From the NCBI GenBank assembly GCA_964412015.1, contig CAYPMO010000002.1, positions 124,001-188,000 of the forward strand: a stretch of DNA of 64,000 bases, read 5' to 3'. The first letter of the stretch is position 1. Every line of letters begins with the position of its first letter. Source of the stretch: SZUA-318 sp964412015 (lineage in GTDB: Bacteria > Gemmatimonadota > Gemmatimonadetes > Longimicrobiales > Gaopeijiaceae). Of the stretch, positions 7,751-15,857 are shown piece after piece. Both the position numbers and the translations under genes were made by a program. The notes beneath the pieces were generated by a model, which saw only the letters and a program-made list of their open reading frames with translations, did not search any database and was not told where the DNA came from.

Positions 7751-9649
7751 GTGCCGCTCATGCCCGTGGCTCCTGGGAGCTGGATCGCCCGGACGCAAAG
7801 AGCGTTCGGGCGCTTCCTGTTCCTGGCCCTGGCACTCGTCGGGGCGTGCCACGGGCCCCCGCCGATCAGCCCGGCTGCGGTACACCCGCGCTTCCCCGAC
7901 CCGGTGCTCCGGCGCGGCCCGATCGCTCCGAGCCGGGAGGTCAGGGCCGCCGATCTGGCACGGCGCGCCGAGGAGGCCCTCGCGGCGGGGAACGCCGAGG
8001 AAGCTCTGAGGCTCGCCCGCGAGGTCGTGGAGGACTATCCGGAGGCTCCGGTGTCCGGCCTCGCGCTCCTCACGTTCGCCATGGCCGCACTCGAGACCGG
8101 CGCGTGGGAAACGGCCGACGCCGGGGCGGAGCGCTTCGCCAGGCTCCTCGTCGAGGGTGACCCACGGTCGGCGGAGGCCCGCTTGCTCCAGGCCGAGGCC
8201 CAGGCCCGCAGGGGCGACCAGGCCGCGCGGCTGGAACGTCTCCTCCGGATCGGGCCGCAGGCAACGCCCGAGCTCGCCCAGCGGGCGGCGTCGGGAGCAC
8301 GGGAGGCCGCGGCCGAGCTCGGAGCCGGCGAGATCGAGCGCGCGCTCGCCAGAACACCCCTCGGAGCGCCCGCGCGTCCGGTCGCGCTGGCCCGCTACGC
8401 GAGCCTTCTGGAGGATGAGGGTCGCTCCGACGAGGCTCTGCGCGCGGCGAGGGCGGCGCTGGACGCCGGAGCCCGCGGCGTGGACTCGCTCAACGCGCTC
8501 GCCGTGATCGAAGGCCCGGGCGCGGCCGGTGCTCTCGCAGCCGGGGGAGGCCGCCGTGGCCCGCCCCTGCGGCTCGCCGCGGTTCTTCCGCTCGGCGGCT
8601 CGCCCGGCCTCGGCCAGTTCGCGCGGGAGATCGCCGAAGGCGTCGAGGTCGCTGCCGCGACGGCCCTGCCGGAACGAGTCGTGACGTTGGAGACCCGCGA
8701 CAGCCGGGGAGACCCGTCCCTTTCCGGCGTATTGACGGTCGAGATCGAGGCAGCGGGCGTGCTCGGTGCCGTCGGCTTCCTGGAGGAAACGTCCCTTCGC
8801 GCCGCCGCGGCCCGCCGCGCGGGCGAGCTACCTCTGGTATCGCCCACGGCGCGGGTGGCCAACGGAGTTGGGGTCTACACACTGTCGGGCGCCGATCCGG
8901 CGGCGGCCGCGGCGGTGGCCCGGTACGCCGCCCGGCACGGGTTCGAGCGCGTCGCGGTGATCCACTCGCGCTCTCCCGCATCCACCGAGGAGGCCGACGC
9001 CTTCGCCGAGGCTCTCGCCGCCGAAGGCGTGCCCCTGGTCGCGCGGGAGGCGTACGATCCTGCGGCCACGTTCTTCCGCGACCAGATCGCGGCGGCGCTC
9101 GAGGCGGTCCGAGGGCCCGAGATGAGGAGCGCCGCCGAGCGCATGGCGCTCGACACGCTCTACCGGCCCGAATTCGAGCCGGTGGCGTTGTTCGTTCCGA
9201 TTCCCCCGGAAGACGTCGAGCTCCTCGCACCCCAGATCACGTTCTACGGGCTCGACACGTTGGCCGTGCGCATCCTGGGCACCTCGGGATGGACGGATCC
9301 CCAGACGCTGCAGATCGTGGACAACCGCCACACCAACGGGGTCGTGGCCGTCGCGCCCGCGGCGGCGGGCCCGGGCTCGGAGGGCTATGAGCGGTTCCGC
9401 GATGCGTACGAGGAGCATTTCCGTCGAACGCTGGCGAGCTCCGTTCCGGCCCTGGGCTACGACGCGGCGTTACTCCTGCTCGGAGCCGCGCAGGGCGGTG
9501 CGCGGACGTCCGCGGCTCTCCGGTCCGCGCTCGAGCGGGTCCGCGACCTGCAGGGCGCGACCGGCGTGTTCTCAGTGTTGGACGGCCGCGTGCTCCGGCG
9601 CATGCAGATCGTTCTCATCGAGCACGGCAACCTCATTCCCACGAGCTGA
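7751..9649 (+). CDS. Lipoprotein with TPR-like helices and a periplasmic-binding domain (LppC/PBP-activator-like)
   Basis: A 632-residue lipoprotein: a positively charged start, a hydrophobic segment FLFLALALVGAC and lipidation cysteine at residue 33. Residues about 60-260 are Ala/Arg/Glu-rich helices (RRAEEALAAGNAEEALRLA) that look like TPR units. Residues about 270-630 form a type I periplasmic-binding fold (LAAVLPLGGSPGLGQFAREI, FERVAVIHSRSPAST, ITFYGLDTLAVRILGT). This architecture matches LpoA/LppC penicillin-binding-protein activators, and a role in peptidoglycan synthesis is inferred. A branched-chain amino-acid-binding-like protein is the alternative. It follows rpsA by 12 bases and precedes pccB by 2. 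Confidence 0.7.
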   Translation: MPLMPVAPGSWIARTQRAFGRFLFLALALVGACHGPPPISPAAVHPRFPDPVLRRGPIAPSREVRAADLARRAEEALAAGNAEEALRLAREVVEDYPEAPVSGLALLTFAMAALETGAWETADAGAERFARLLVEGDPRSAEARLLQAEAQARRGDQAARLERLLRIGPQATPELAQRAASGAREAAAELGAGEIERALARTPLGAPARPVALARYASLLEDEGRSDEALRAARAALDAGARGVDSLNALAVIEGPGAAGALAAGGGRRGPPLRLAAVLPLGGSPGLGQFAREIAEGVEVAAATALPERVVTLETRDSRGDPSLSGVLTVEIEAAGVLGAVGFLEETSLRAAAARRAGELPLVSPTARVANGVGVYTLSGADPAAAAAVARYAARHGFERVAVIHSRSPASTEEADAFAEALAAEGVPLVAREAYDPAATFFRDQIAAALEAVRGPEMRSAAERMALDTLYRPEFEPVALFVPIPPEDVELLAPQITFYGLDTLAVRILGTSGWTDPQTLQIVDNRHTNGVVAVAPAAAGPGSEGYERFRDAYEEHFRRTLASSVPALGYDAALLLLGAAQGGARTSAALRSALERVRDLQGATGVFSVLDGRVLRRMQIVLIEHGNLIPTS

Positions 9650-9651
9650 CC

Positions 9652-11202
9652 ATGTCCATCCACGAGAAGCTGAAGCGCCTGGAGGAGCTCCGTCGGGCGT
9701 CGGAGGAGGGTGGGGGCGCGAACCGCCTCGAGGTCCAGCACAAGCGCGGGAAGCTGTCCGCACGCGAGCGCATCGACCTGCTGCTGGACCCCGGCTCGTT
9801 CGTGGAGCTGGACCGCTACGTCACCCATCGCGCCACCGACTTCGGCCTGGCGGAGCGAAAGGTCCTCGGTGACGGCGTCGTCACCGGCTACGGCACCATC
9901 CACGGTCGGCTCGTCTACGTGTTCAGCCAGGACTTCACGGTATTCGGCGGATCCCTGTCGGAGGCCCACGCCGAGAAGATCGTGAAGATCCAGGACATGG
10001 CGATGAAGAACGGAGCTCCGATCATCGGCCTGAACGACTCGGGTGGAGCCCGCATCCAGGAAGGCGTGGTGAGCCTGGGCGGGTATGCGGACATCTTCCT
10101 CCGCAACACCCTCGCGTCGGGCGTGATCCCGCAGATCAGCGTGGTGCTCGGACCGTGCGCCGGAGGCGCGGTCTACTCGCCCGCGATCACCGACTTCATC
10201 TACATGGTGAGGGGGACCAGCTACATGTTCGTCACCGGTCCCAACGTCGTGAGGACGGTGACGCATGAGGACGTGGACATGGAGGGGCTGGGAGGCGCCG
10301 ACGTGCACGCGACGAGGTCGGGCGTGGCGCACTTCGCGTTCGACACCGAGCCCCGGTGCCTGGCCTCGGTCCGGGAGTTGATGGCCTACCTCCCGCAGAA
10401 CAACACCGAGCTGCCCCCGAGCGTCCCCTCGGACGACCCCGCCAACCGGGGAGATGAAGCGTTACTTGAGGCCGTACCCGATAACCCCAATCGTCCCTAT
10501 GACATGCATGATGTCATCCGGAGGGTGGTGGATGCGGGAGTGTTCTACGAGGTGCACGAGCGCTTCGCCGGCAACATCCTGGTCGGCTTCGCCCGGCTCG
10601 GGGGGCGCGCCGTGGGGATCGTCGCGAACCAGCCGGCGGTGCTGGCCGGCGTTCTCGACATCGATTCGTCCGACAAGGGTGCCCGCTTCGTGCGCTTCTG
10701 CGACGCGTTCAACATCCCCCTGGTGGTGTTCGAGGACGTGCCCGGGTTCCTCCCGGGCGTCGCCCAGGAGCACGGCGGCATCATCCGCCACGGCGCCAAG
10801 CTCCTGTACGCCTTCAGCGAGGCCACCGTGCCCAAGGTCACGGTCATCACCCGCAAGGCCTACGGCGGGGCGTACGACGTCATGAACTCCAAGCATATCC
10901 GGGGCGACATCAACCTCGCCTGGCCGCAGGCCGAGATCGCGGTCATGGGACCCAAAGGGGCGGTGGAGATCCTGTTCCGGAAGGAGATCTCGGAGGCGGA
11001 GGATCCCGCCGCGGCGACCGAGGCCAAGATCCAGGAGTACCGCGAGACGCTCGCACACCCGTTCGCCGCCGCGGCGCGCGGATACGTCGACGACGTGATC
11101 GACCCGCGGGAGACCCGCCCGCGGCTCATCAACGCCCTCGACATGCTCCAGAACAAACGGGACGCCAACCCCGTCCGGAAGCACGGCAACCTGCCCCTCT
11201 GA
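9652..11202 (+). CDS. pccB: Acyl-CoA (propionyl-CoA) carboxylase, carboxyltransferase beta subunit
   Basis: Carboxyltransferase half of a biotin-dependent acyl-CoA carboxylase, moving CO2 from carboxybiotin to the acyl-CoA. The 516 residues contain two crotonase-type domains with KRGKLSARERIDLLLDPGS, NDSGGARIQEGV and GPCAGGAVYSPA in the first, and FVDVPGFLPG-type FEDVPGFLPGVAQEHGG and GGAYDVMNSKHIRGD in the second. The Asp in GGAYDVM is the residue linked to propionyl-CoA preference in studied PccB enzymes. With biotin carboxylase, biotin carrier and methylmalonyl-CoA mutase downstream, propionyl-CoA is the best substrate guess. Confidence 0.9.
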   Translation: MSIHEKLKRLEELRRASEEGGGANRLEVQHKRGKLSARERIDLLLDPGSFVELDRYVTHRATDFGLAERKVLGDGVVTGYGTIHGRLVYVFSQDFTVFGGSLSEAHAEKIVKIQDMAMKNGAPIIGLNDSGGARIQEGVVSLGGYADIFLRNTLASGVIPQISVVLGPCAGGAVYSPAITDFIYMVRGTSYMFVTGPNVVRTVTHEDVDMEGLGGADVHATRSGVAHFAFDTEPRCLASVRELMAYLPQNNTELPPSVPSDDPANRGDEALLEAVPDNPNRPYDMHDVIRRVVDAGVFYEVHERFAGNILVGFARLGGRAVGIVANQPAVLAGVLDIDSSDKGARFVRFCDAFNIPLVVFEDVPGFLPGVAQEHGGIIRHGAKLLYAFSEATVPKVTVITRKAYGGAYDVMNSKHIRGDINLAWPQAEIAVMGPKGAVEILFRKEISEAEDPAAATEAKIQEYRETLAHPFAAAARGYVDDVIDPRETRPRLINALDMLQNKRDANPVRKHGNLPL

Positions 11203-11228
11203 CCTCTCCGGAGTCCCATCGCGAAGGC

Positions 11229-11248
11229 CGGCGGGCAACCCCCCGCCG
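11229..11248 (+). terminator. Weak hairpin after pccB
   Basis: CGGCGGG at 11229-11235 can pair with CCCGCCG at 11242-11248. There is no T tract, so this may be only a GC-rich stem. It lies in the 101-base gap between pccB and the PDZ gene. Confidence 0.25.
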
Positions 11249-11303
11249 TCGTGCGCGCATCCGAAGGGCGTGGACGGAGTTCGACCCCGTCGGAGGGACG
11301 GAG

Positions 11304-12410
11304 ATGAGGAAGACGACGTGGAGGTCCGGACGAGCGCTCGGAGCCGTCCTGGCCCTGGGTGCCCTGGTCGTGGCGAGCGCTCCGGCCGACGCCGCGGCGC
11401 AGGAGCGAACACGCACGGAGCGCCGGGAGTGCCGGTGCGTCGATCCCGACGGCAACCCCATCGAGGATTGTTGGTGCTTCACCGTCCCCGATGTCGGGGG
11501 CATCGTCGCCCAGGCGCTCCCCGGCGGGCGTCCCCGGCTGGGCATCACGCTCGGCGGGAGCGATCCGCGTGGGGCGCCGGTGGAATCGGTGCTGGAGGAC
11601 GGCCCGGCCGACGAGGCGGGAATCCGCGAGGGCGACATCATCACGAAGCTGGACGGGGAGAGCTTGCTCGAGCCGCTCGGGCCCGACCTCGAACGCACGT
11701 TCGACGAGGACGAGTCGCTACCGGTACAACGACTCATGGCGATCGTGCGCAGGATCGAGCCCGGCCAGGAGGTCGAAGTGGAGTACCTTCGGGACGGCAC
11801 GCGCGCGACCACGACGATCGAGGCGCGCGACCTCGATACCTGGGCCGTCACGATCCGCTCGCCTGGGTGGGACGAGGACGCGTTCCATCGTCGGATGGAA
11901 AACCTGGGGAGCCGGTTGCGCGACCTCCGGATCGTGGTTCCGCGGAACCGCACCGAGGTGAAGATCCCGGCCGACTCGATCCGCGCGCCGCGCGTGATCG
12001 TCCCGAAGACACCGGACGTCATCGTCGCGCCGAGGTGGCGCGAGCAGGGCTTCGAGTTCGTCACACCCGGCTCGGGGTATCTCCAGGAGTGCCCCGGCGA
12101 GGACACGGCCGGGGGCTTCACGATGGTCTTCTCCGATCGGTGCATCGGGGGTCTCGCGCTCGTGGAGCTCACCCCCGGCCTGGCCGAGTACTTCGGCACG
12201 GAGCGGGGCGTGCTCGTGTCGGACGTGCACGAAGACTCGAAGCTCGGCCTCCGGCCGGGCGACGTCATCCTCTCGGTCGGCGACCGTGAGGTCGCGGATC
12301 CGGATCGGGTCCGCCGGATCCTCCGCACCTACGAGCCCGACGAGACCGTGACGCTCCGGATCATGCGCCAGAAGCTGGAGACGTCCGTGACGGGGACACT
12401 CGCACGCTGA
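11304..12410 (+). CDS. Exported protein with two PDZ domains
   Basis: 368 residues with a clear signal peptide (RALGAVLALGALVVASAPADA, cleavage near AAAQE), then a Cys-rich stretch (CRCVDPDGNPIEDCWCF). PDZ 1 covers about residues 75-175 (RLGITLGG, EDGPADEAGIREGDIITKLDG). PDZ 2 is C-terminal at about 280-365 (FGTERGVLVSDVHEDSKLG, LRPGDVILSVGDREV). No protease or other catalytic domain is visible, so it probably acts as a periplasmic binding or scaffold protein. It interrupts the carboxylase gene cluster; a functional link is not shown. A strong terminator follows it. Confidence 0.8.
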   Translation: MRKTTWRSGRALGAVLALGALVVASAPADAAAQERTRTERRECRCVDPDGNPIEDCWCFTVPDVGGIVAQALPGGRPRLGITLGGSDPRGAPVESVLEDGPADEAGIREGDIITKLDGESLLEPLGPDLERTFDEDESLPVQRLMAIVRRIEPGQEVEVEYLRDGTRATTTIEARDLDTWAVTIRSPGWDEDAFHRRMENLGSRLRDLRIVVPRNRTEVKIPADSIRAPRVIVPKTPDVIVAPRWREQGFEFVTPGSGYLQECPGEDTAGGFTMVFSDRCIGGLALVELTPGLAEYFGTERGVLVSDVHEDSKLGLRPGDVILSVGDREVADPDRVRRILRTYEPDETVTLRIMRQKLETSVTGTLAR

Positions 12411-12440
12411 GGTCCCGGTGCGGGGGCCGACCGGACTCGG

Positions 12441-12477
12441 AAGGGGCGGGGGCGCGTGGCGCCGCCGCCCCTTTCTT
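12441..12477 (+). terminator. Rho-independent terminator after the PDZ gene
   Basis: AAGGGGCGG at 12441-12449 pairs with CCGCCCCTT at 12465-12473, and the 3' arm runs into TTTCTT. It separates the PDZ gene from the biotin carboxylase gene, so the downstream carboxylase genes probably have their own promoter. Confidence 0.65.
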
Positions 12478-12538
12478 GCGAACTTTCCGGCCGCCGTCGG
12501 CTTGATCTTCCTTCCTGCTTCCACCGCGCGGATCGGCC

Positions 12539-14041
12539 GTGATCGAGAGCCTCCTCATCGCCAACCGTGGAGAGATCGCAATCCGGATCATCCGGGCGGC
12601 GCGCGAGCTCGGGATTCGTACGGTGGCCGTATACTCCGAGCCCGACAGGCTGGCTCCTCACGTGCTCGCGGCGGACGAGGCCCATCCCATCGGTCCGGCA
12701 CCCTCCGCGGAGAGCTACCTGCGGGTGGACCGCATCCTGGACGTCGCCGGACGGGCCCGCGTTCAGGCGGTGCATCCGGGCTACGGATTCCTCGCCGAGC
12801 GCGCGCACTTCGCCCAGGCCGTCGAGGAGGCGGGTCTCGTGTTCGTCGGGCCGTCGGCCGCGACCATCCAGGCGATGGGAGACAAGACCGACGCCCGCCG
12901 ACGGATGAAAGCCGCCGGCGTGTCGATCGTGCCGGGCCTGGTGGATCCGTCGCCCGACCCGGCCGCCGCGCTGTCCGCCGCCGAAGAGATCGGCTATCCG
13001 GTGCTGCTGAAGGCGGTGGCCGGCGGAGGCGGCAAGGGCATGAGGGTGGTCGCCGGCCCGGAGGACCTGCCGCGCGCCTTCGAGGCCGCGCAGCGCGAAG
13101 CGCGGGCGGCGTTCGGCGACGGGTCGATCTACCTCGAACGCTACCTGGACCGGCCGAGGCACGTCGAGATCCAGGTGATCGGGGACGCGTTCGGTCACAT
13201 TATCCACCTCGGCGAGCGCGAATGCTCGATCCAACGCCGCCATCAGAAGCTCGTGGAGGAGGCGCCCTCCCCGGTGCTCACGCCTCCCGAGCGGGCCGCG
13301 ATGGGGCAAGCCGCCGTGCGCGCGGCGGAAGCCGTAGGGTACGTGGGCGCCGGCACGGTGGAGTTCCTCTATCGGGAAGGCGCGTTCTACTTCCTCGAGA
13401 TGAACACCCGACTGCAGGTGGAGCACCCGGTGACGGAGCTCGTCACCGGCGTGGACATCGTCGCGTGGCAGCTCCGCATCGCGTCGGGAGAGCGTCTGGC
13501 GCTGGGGCAGGAGGATGTCCGCCTGGGTGGCCACGCCATCGAGTGCCGGTTGACGTCCGAGGATCCGTACCGGGGCTTCCTGCCGTCCACGGGGACCGTG
13601 ACGGACCTCCTCGTGCCCACAGGGCCGGGCATCCGGTGGGACGGGGGAATCGAGGTGGGCTACGAGGTCTCGCTGCACTACGACCCTCTGCTCGCCAAGC
13701 TCATCGCGCACGCACCGACGCGAGAGGCCGCGATCGCGCGAATGACACGCGCGCTCGACGAGCTCGTGGTCGCGGGCGTGCCCACGAGCGCTCCGTTCCA
13801 CCGCCGCGTGATGGACGAGCCGGACTTCCGCGCCGGCCGACTGTCGATCCGGTACGTCGAGGAGCACGCCTCCCTCCTGGACGGAACGCCCGACGAAGGG
13901 ACCCTGAGAGCCGCCGCGGTGGCGGCCGCGCTCCTCGAGGAGGAGTGGAGACAGCGACATCGGAGCGTGCGGATCGCCGACGGGCACGGTGGCTCGATGA
14001 GCTCCTGGCGCCGTGCCGGATGGCCGTGGAGCGTGACGTGA
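12539..14041 (+). CDS. accC: Biotin carboxylase subunit of acyl-CoA carboxylase
   Basis: ATP-grasp enzyme that carboxylates the biotin of the carrier protein. The 500 residues cover all three biotin carboxylase subdomains: the start IESLLIANRGEIAIRIIRAA, VHPGYGFLAE, MGDKTDARR, the glycine-rich lid AGGGGKGMR, ERECSIQRRHQKLVEEAPSP and FLEMNTRLQVEHPVTE. There is no biotinyl domain at the C-terminus; that is a separate gene at 15333. Start is GTG 12539. The last 22 bases overlap the RNA methyltransferase gene. Confidence 0.93.
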   Translation: MIESLLIANRGEIAIRIIRAARELGIRTVAVYSEPDRLAPHVLAADEAHPIGPAPSAESYLRVDRILDVAGRARVQAVHPGYGFLAERAHFAQAVEEAGLVFVGPSAATIQAMGDKTDARRRMKAAGVSIVPGLVDPSPDPAAALSAAEEIGYPVLLKAVAGGGGKGMRVVAGPEDLPRAFEAAQREARAAFGDGSIYLERYLDRPRHVEIQVIGDAFGHIIHLGERECSIQRRHQKLVEEAPSPVLTPPERAAMGQAAVRAAEAVGYVGAGTVEFLYREGAFYFLEMNTRLQVEHPVTELVTGVDIVAWQLRIASGERLALGQEDVRLGGHAIECRLTSEDPYRGFLPSTGTVTDLLVPTGPGIRWDGGIEVGYEVSLHYDPLLAKLIAHAPTREAAIARMTRALDELVVAGVPTSAPFHRRVMDEPDFRAGRLSIRYVEEHASLLDGTPDEGTLRAAAVAAALLEEEWRQRHRSVRIADGHGGSMSSWRRAGWPWSVT

Positions 14042-15333
14042 TCGGCGCCGAGTCGCTCCAGGTGGGTGACCGCGTGCAATTGGGCGTCCGTGGGCTCGCC
14101 TCGGGAGGCTCGGGCGTCGCGGATCTGCCCGACGGCCGGGTCGCGTTCGTGCGCCGCACCGCGCCCGGCGACCTGGTGCGGGCACGCATCGTCCGGCTCC
14201 GCCCCCGCTGGGGCGAGGCCGCGCTGGAGGACGTCCTCGAGCCCGGCCCCGGACGCGTGGAGCCCCGGTGCCCGCTCTACGGCGCGTGCGGCGGTTGCAC
14301 GCTCCAGCACCTGGACTACGCGGAGCAGCTCCACTGGAAGCGCCGCTTCGTCGCTGACGCGATGCGCCGTATCGGAGGGCTGGAGATCGAGCTCCCCGAG
14401 GTGACGCCCTCCCCGCGTGAGATCGGGTACCGGAACCGCATGACGTTCACCCTGCGAAGGCTCCGCGGAGGGCGGATCGTGGCGGGCCTCCATGGGCTGA
14501 GGGAGCCGGACCGTATCGTGGACATCAACGGAGAGTGCGTGCTGCCCGAGCCCTCGGTGCTCGCGGCCTGGCGCGCCCTGCGCCGGACCTGGAGCGACGA
14601 TACGTGGCCGCTGCCTCCCGCGCGGGAACTGCGGGTCACGCTGCGCTCCCTGGACGAAGGCGTGATCCTACGGGTCGACGGGGGGCGGCCCGGGTGGAAC
14701 CCGGAGATCCTCCTCGAGCGCGTGCCGGGCCTCGCGGGCGTCTGGCACCATGCCGACGGCATGCCGGACCCCGTACGGGTCGCGGGCCACGAGGTGCACG
14801 AGTCGTGGGGCGGGGAGCGCATCCGGGTGGACGGACGAGCGTTCCTCCAGGTGAACCGTACCGCCGCCGAGCCCATGGTCGAGCACGTCGTCGCCCTGGC
14901 CGGGCCAGCCGGTCGCGCGGTCGACGCATACTGCGGCGTGGGCGTGTACGGACGCACGCTGGCGCGCAGGGGCTGGGTGGTGGAGGGAATCGAGCTGGAT
15001 GCCCACGCGTGCGAAGCGGCGGAGCAGGGAGGGTCGGCGGGGTTCACGGTCCATCAGGGGCGCGTCGAAGAGCGCCTCCCCGCGCTCCTTCCCGCCGACC
15101 TCCTGATCCTCAACCCACCCCGCGCCGGCCTCCACCATGAGATCCCCTCTGTGCTCCGGAGCCGTCCGCCGGCACGTGTGGTCTACGTGAGCTGCGACCC
15201 GGCCACCCTCGCGCGCGACGCCCGCCGCCTCGGGAGCAGGTTCCGCTTGGCGGCGCTCCGATCGTTCGACCTCTTCCCCCAGACCGCCCACGTGGAGACG
15301 GTGGCGCTCTTCACCCCGTGCACGCCGCCCTGA
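14020..15333 (+). CDS. RNA (uracil-C5) methyltransferase, RumA/RlmD/TrmA family
   Basis: SAM-dependent 5-methyluridine methyltransferase of rRNA or tRNA, 437 residues. Domains in order: an N-terminal TRAM OB domain (VQLGVRGLASGGSGVADL), a [4Fe-4S] cluster with Cys84, Cys90, Cys93 (EPRCPLYGACGGC) and a fourth Cys in NGECVLPEP, then the methyltransferase domain with AVDAYCGVGVYG, ILNPPRAGLHHE and the catalytic cysteine in YVSCDPATLARD. Which uridine it modifies cannot be told from sequence. ATG 14020 is inside the end of accC, and the stop overlaps the start of the biotin carrier gene, so it is embedded in the carboxylase operon. Confidence 0.87.
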   Translation: MAVERDVIGAESLQVGDRVQLGVRGLASGGSGVADLPDGRVAFVRRTAPGDLVRARIVRLRPRWGEAALEDVLEPGPGRVEPRCPLYGACGGCTLQHLDYAEQLHWKRRFVADAMRRIGGLEIELPEVTPSPREIGYRNRMTFTLRRLRGGRIVAGLHGLREPDRIVDINGECVLPEPSVLAAWRALRRTWSDDTWPLPPARELRVTLRSLDEGVILRVDGGRPGWNPEILLERVPGLAGVWHHADGMPDPVRVAGHEVHESWGGERIRVDGRAFLQVNRTAAEPMVEHVVALAGPAGRAVDAYCGVGVYGRTLARRGWVVEGIELDAHACEAAEQGGSAGFTVHQGRVEERLPALLPADLLILNPPRAGLHHEIPSVLRSRPPARVVYVSCDPATLARDARRLGSRFRLAALRSFDLFPQTAHVETVALFTPCTPP

Positions 15334-15857
15334 TGCGCTACTACGTGAAGGCCGCGGACCGCGTCATCCAGGTGGACCTCTCGCCGGAAGGGGTGATCCT
15401 CGACGGTGTGGGGGCTCAGGCCGACCTGACGCACATCGAAGGGACCGGGCTGGGGAGCCTGCTCCTCGACGGCGCTTCGTTCCGCGTTCTCGCGGATCGC
15501 GGCGCGGACGGGCGCTGGGCACTCCACCTCGGCGGACGACGCTACGAGCTCGAGGTCGTGGACGAGCGGACCTGGGCGATCCGGAAGATGACGGGCACGG
15601 GTGACATCCGGTCGGGACCCCGTCCGATTCGCGCCCCGATGCCGGGGCTGGTGGTGAAGGTGGAGGTGGGCATCGGGGACAGGTTGGACGTCGGACAGAG
15701 CGTGGCCATCGTGGAAGCCATGAAGATGGAGAACGAGCTGAAGGCCGAGGGGCCCGGTGTGGTCTCGCGCATCCACGTGGCGGCGGGACAGACGGTGGAG
15801 AAGGACCAGATCCTCATCGAGCTCGAGGCCCCCGGCGCGACGGGGGAGACAGCGTGA
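15333..15857 (+). CDS. Biotin carboxyl carrier protein of acyl-CoA carboxylase
   Basis: Carries biotin between the biotin carboxylase and the carboxyltransferase. The 174-residue protein has an N-terminal region (1-95) of the kind that precedes the biotinyl domain in PccA, then the biotinyl domain with PMPGLVVKVEV and the biotinylation motif VEAMKMENE, with Lys131 as the acceptor. ATG 15333 overlaps the upstream TGA (TGATG). Downstream it overlaps the mutase start in the same way. Confidence 0.92.
   Translation: MRYYVKAADRVIQVDLSPEGVILDGVGAQADLTHIEGTGLGSLLLDGASFRVLADRGADGRWALHLGGRRYELEVVDERTWAIRKMTGTGDIRSGPRPIRAPMPGLVVKVEVGIGDRLDVGQSVAIVEAMKMENELKAEGPGVVSRIHVAAGQTVEKDQILIELEAPGATGETA

Noticed and set aside
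12418..14019. Long plus-strand open frame ahead of the RNA methyltransferase
   Set aside because: Only the part from 14020 matches a family; the upstream 530 codons are a shadow of accC.
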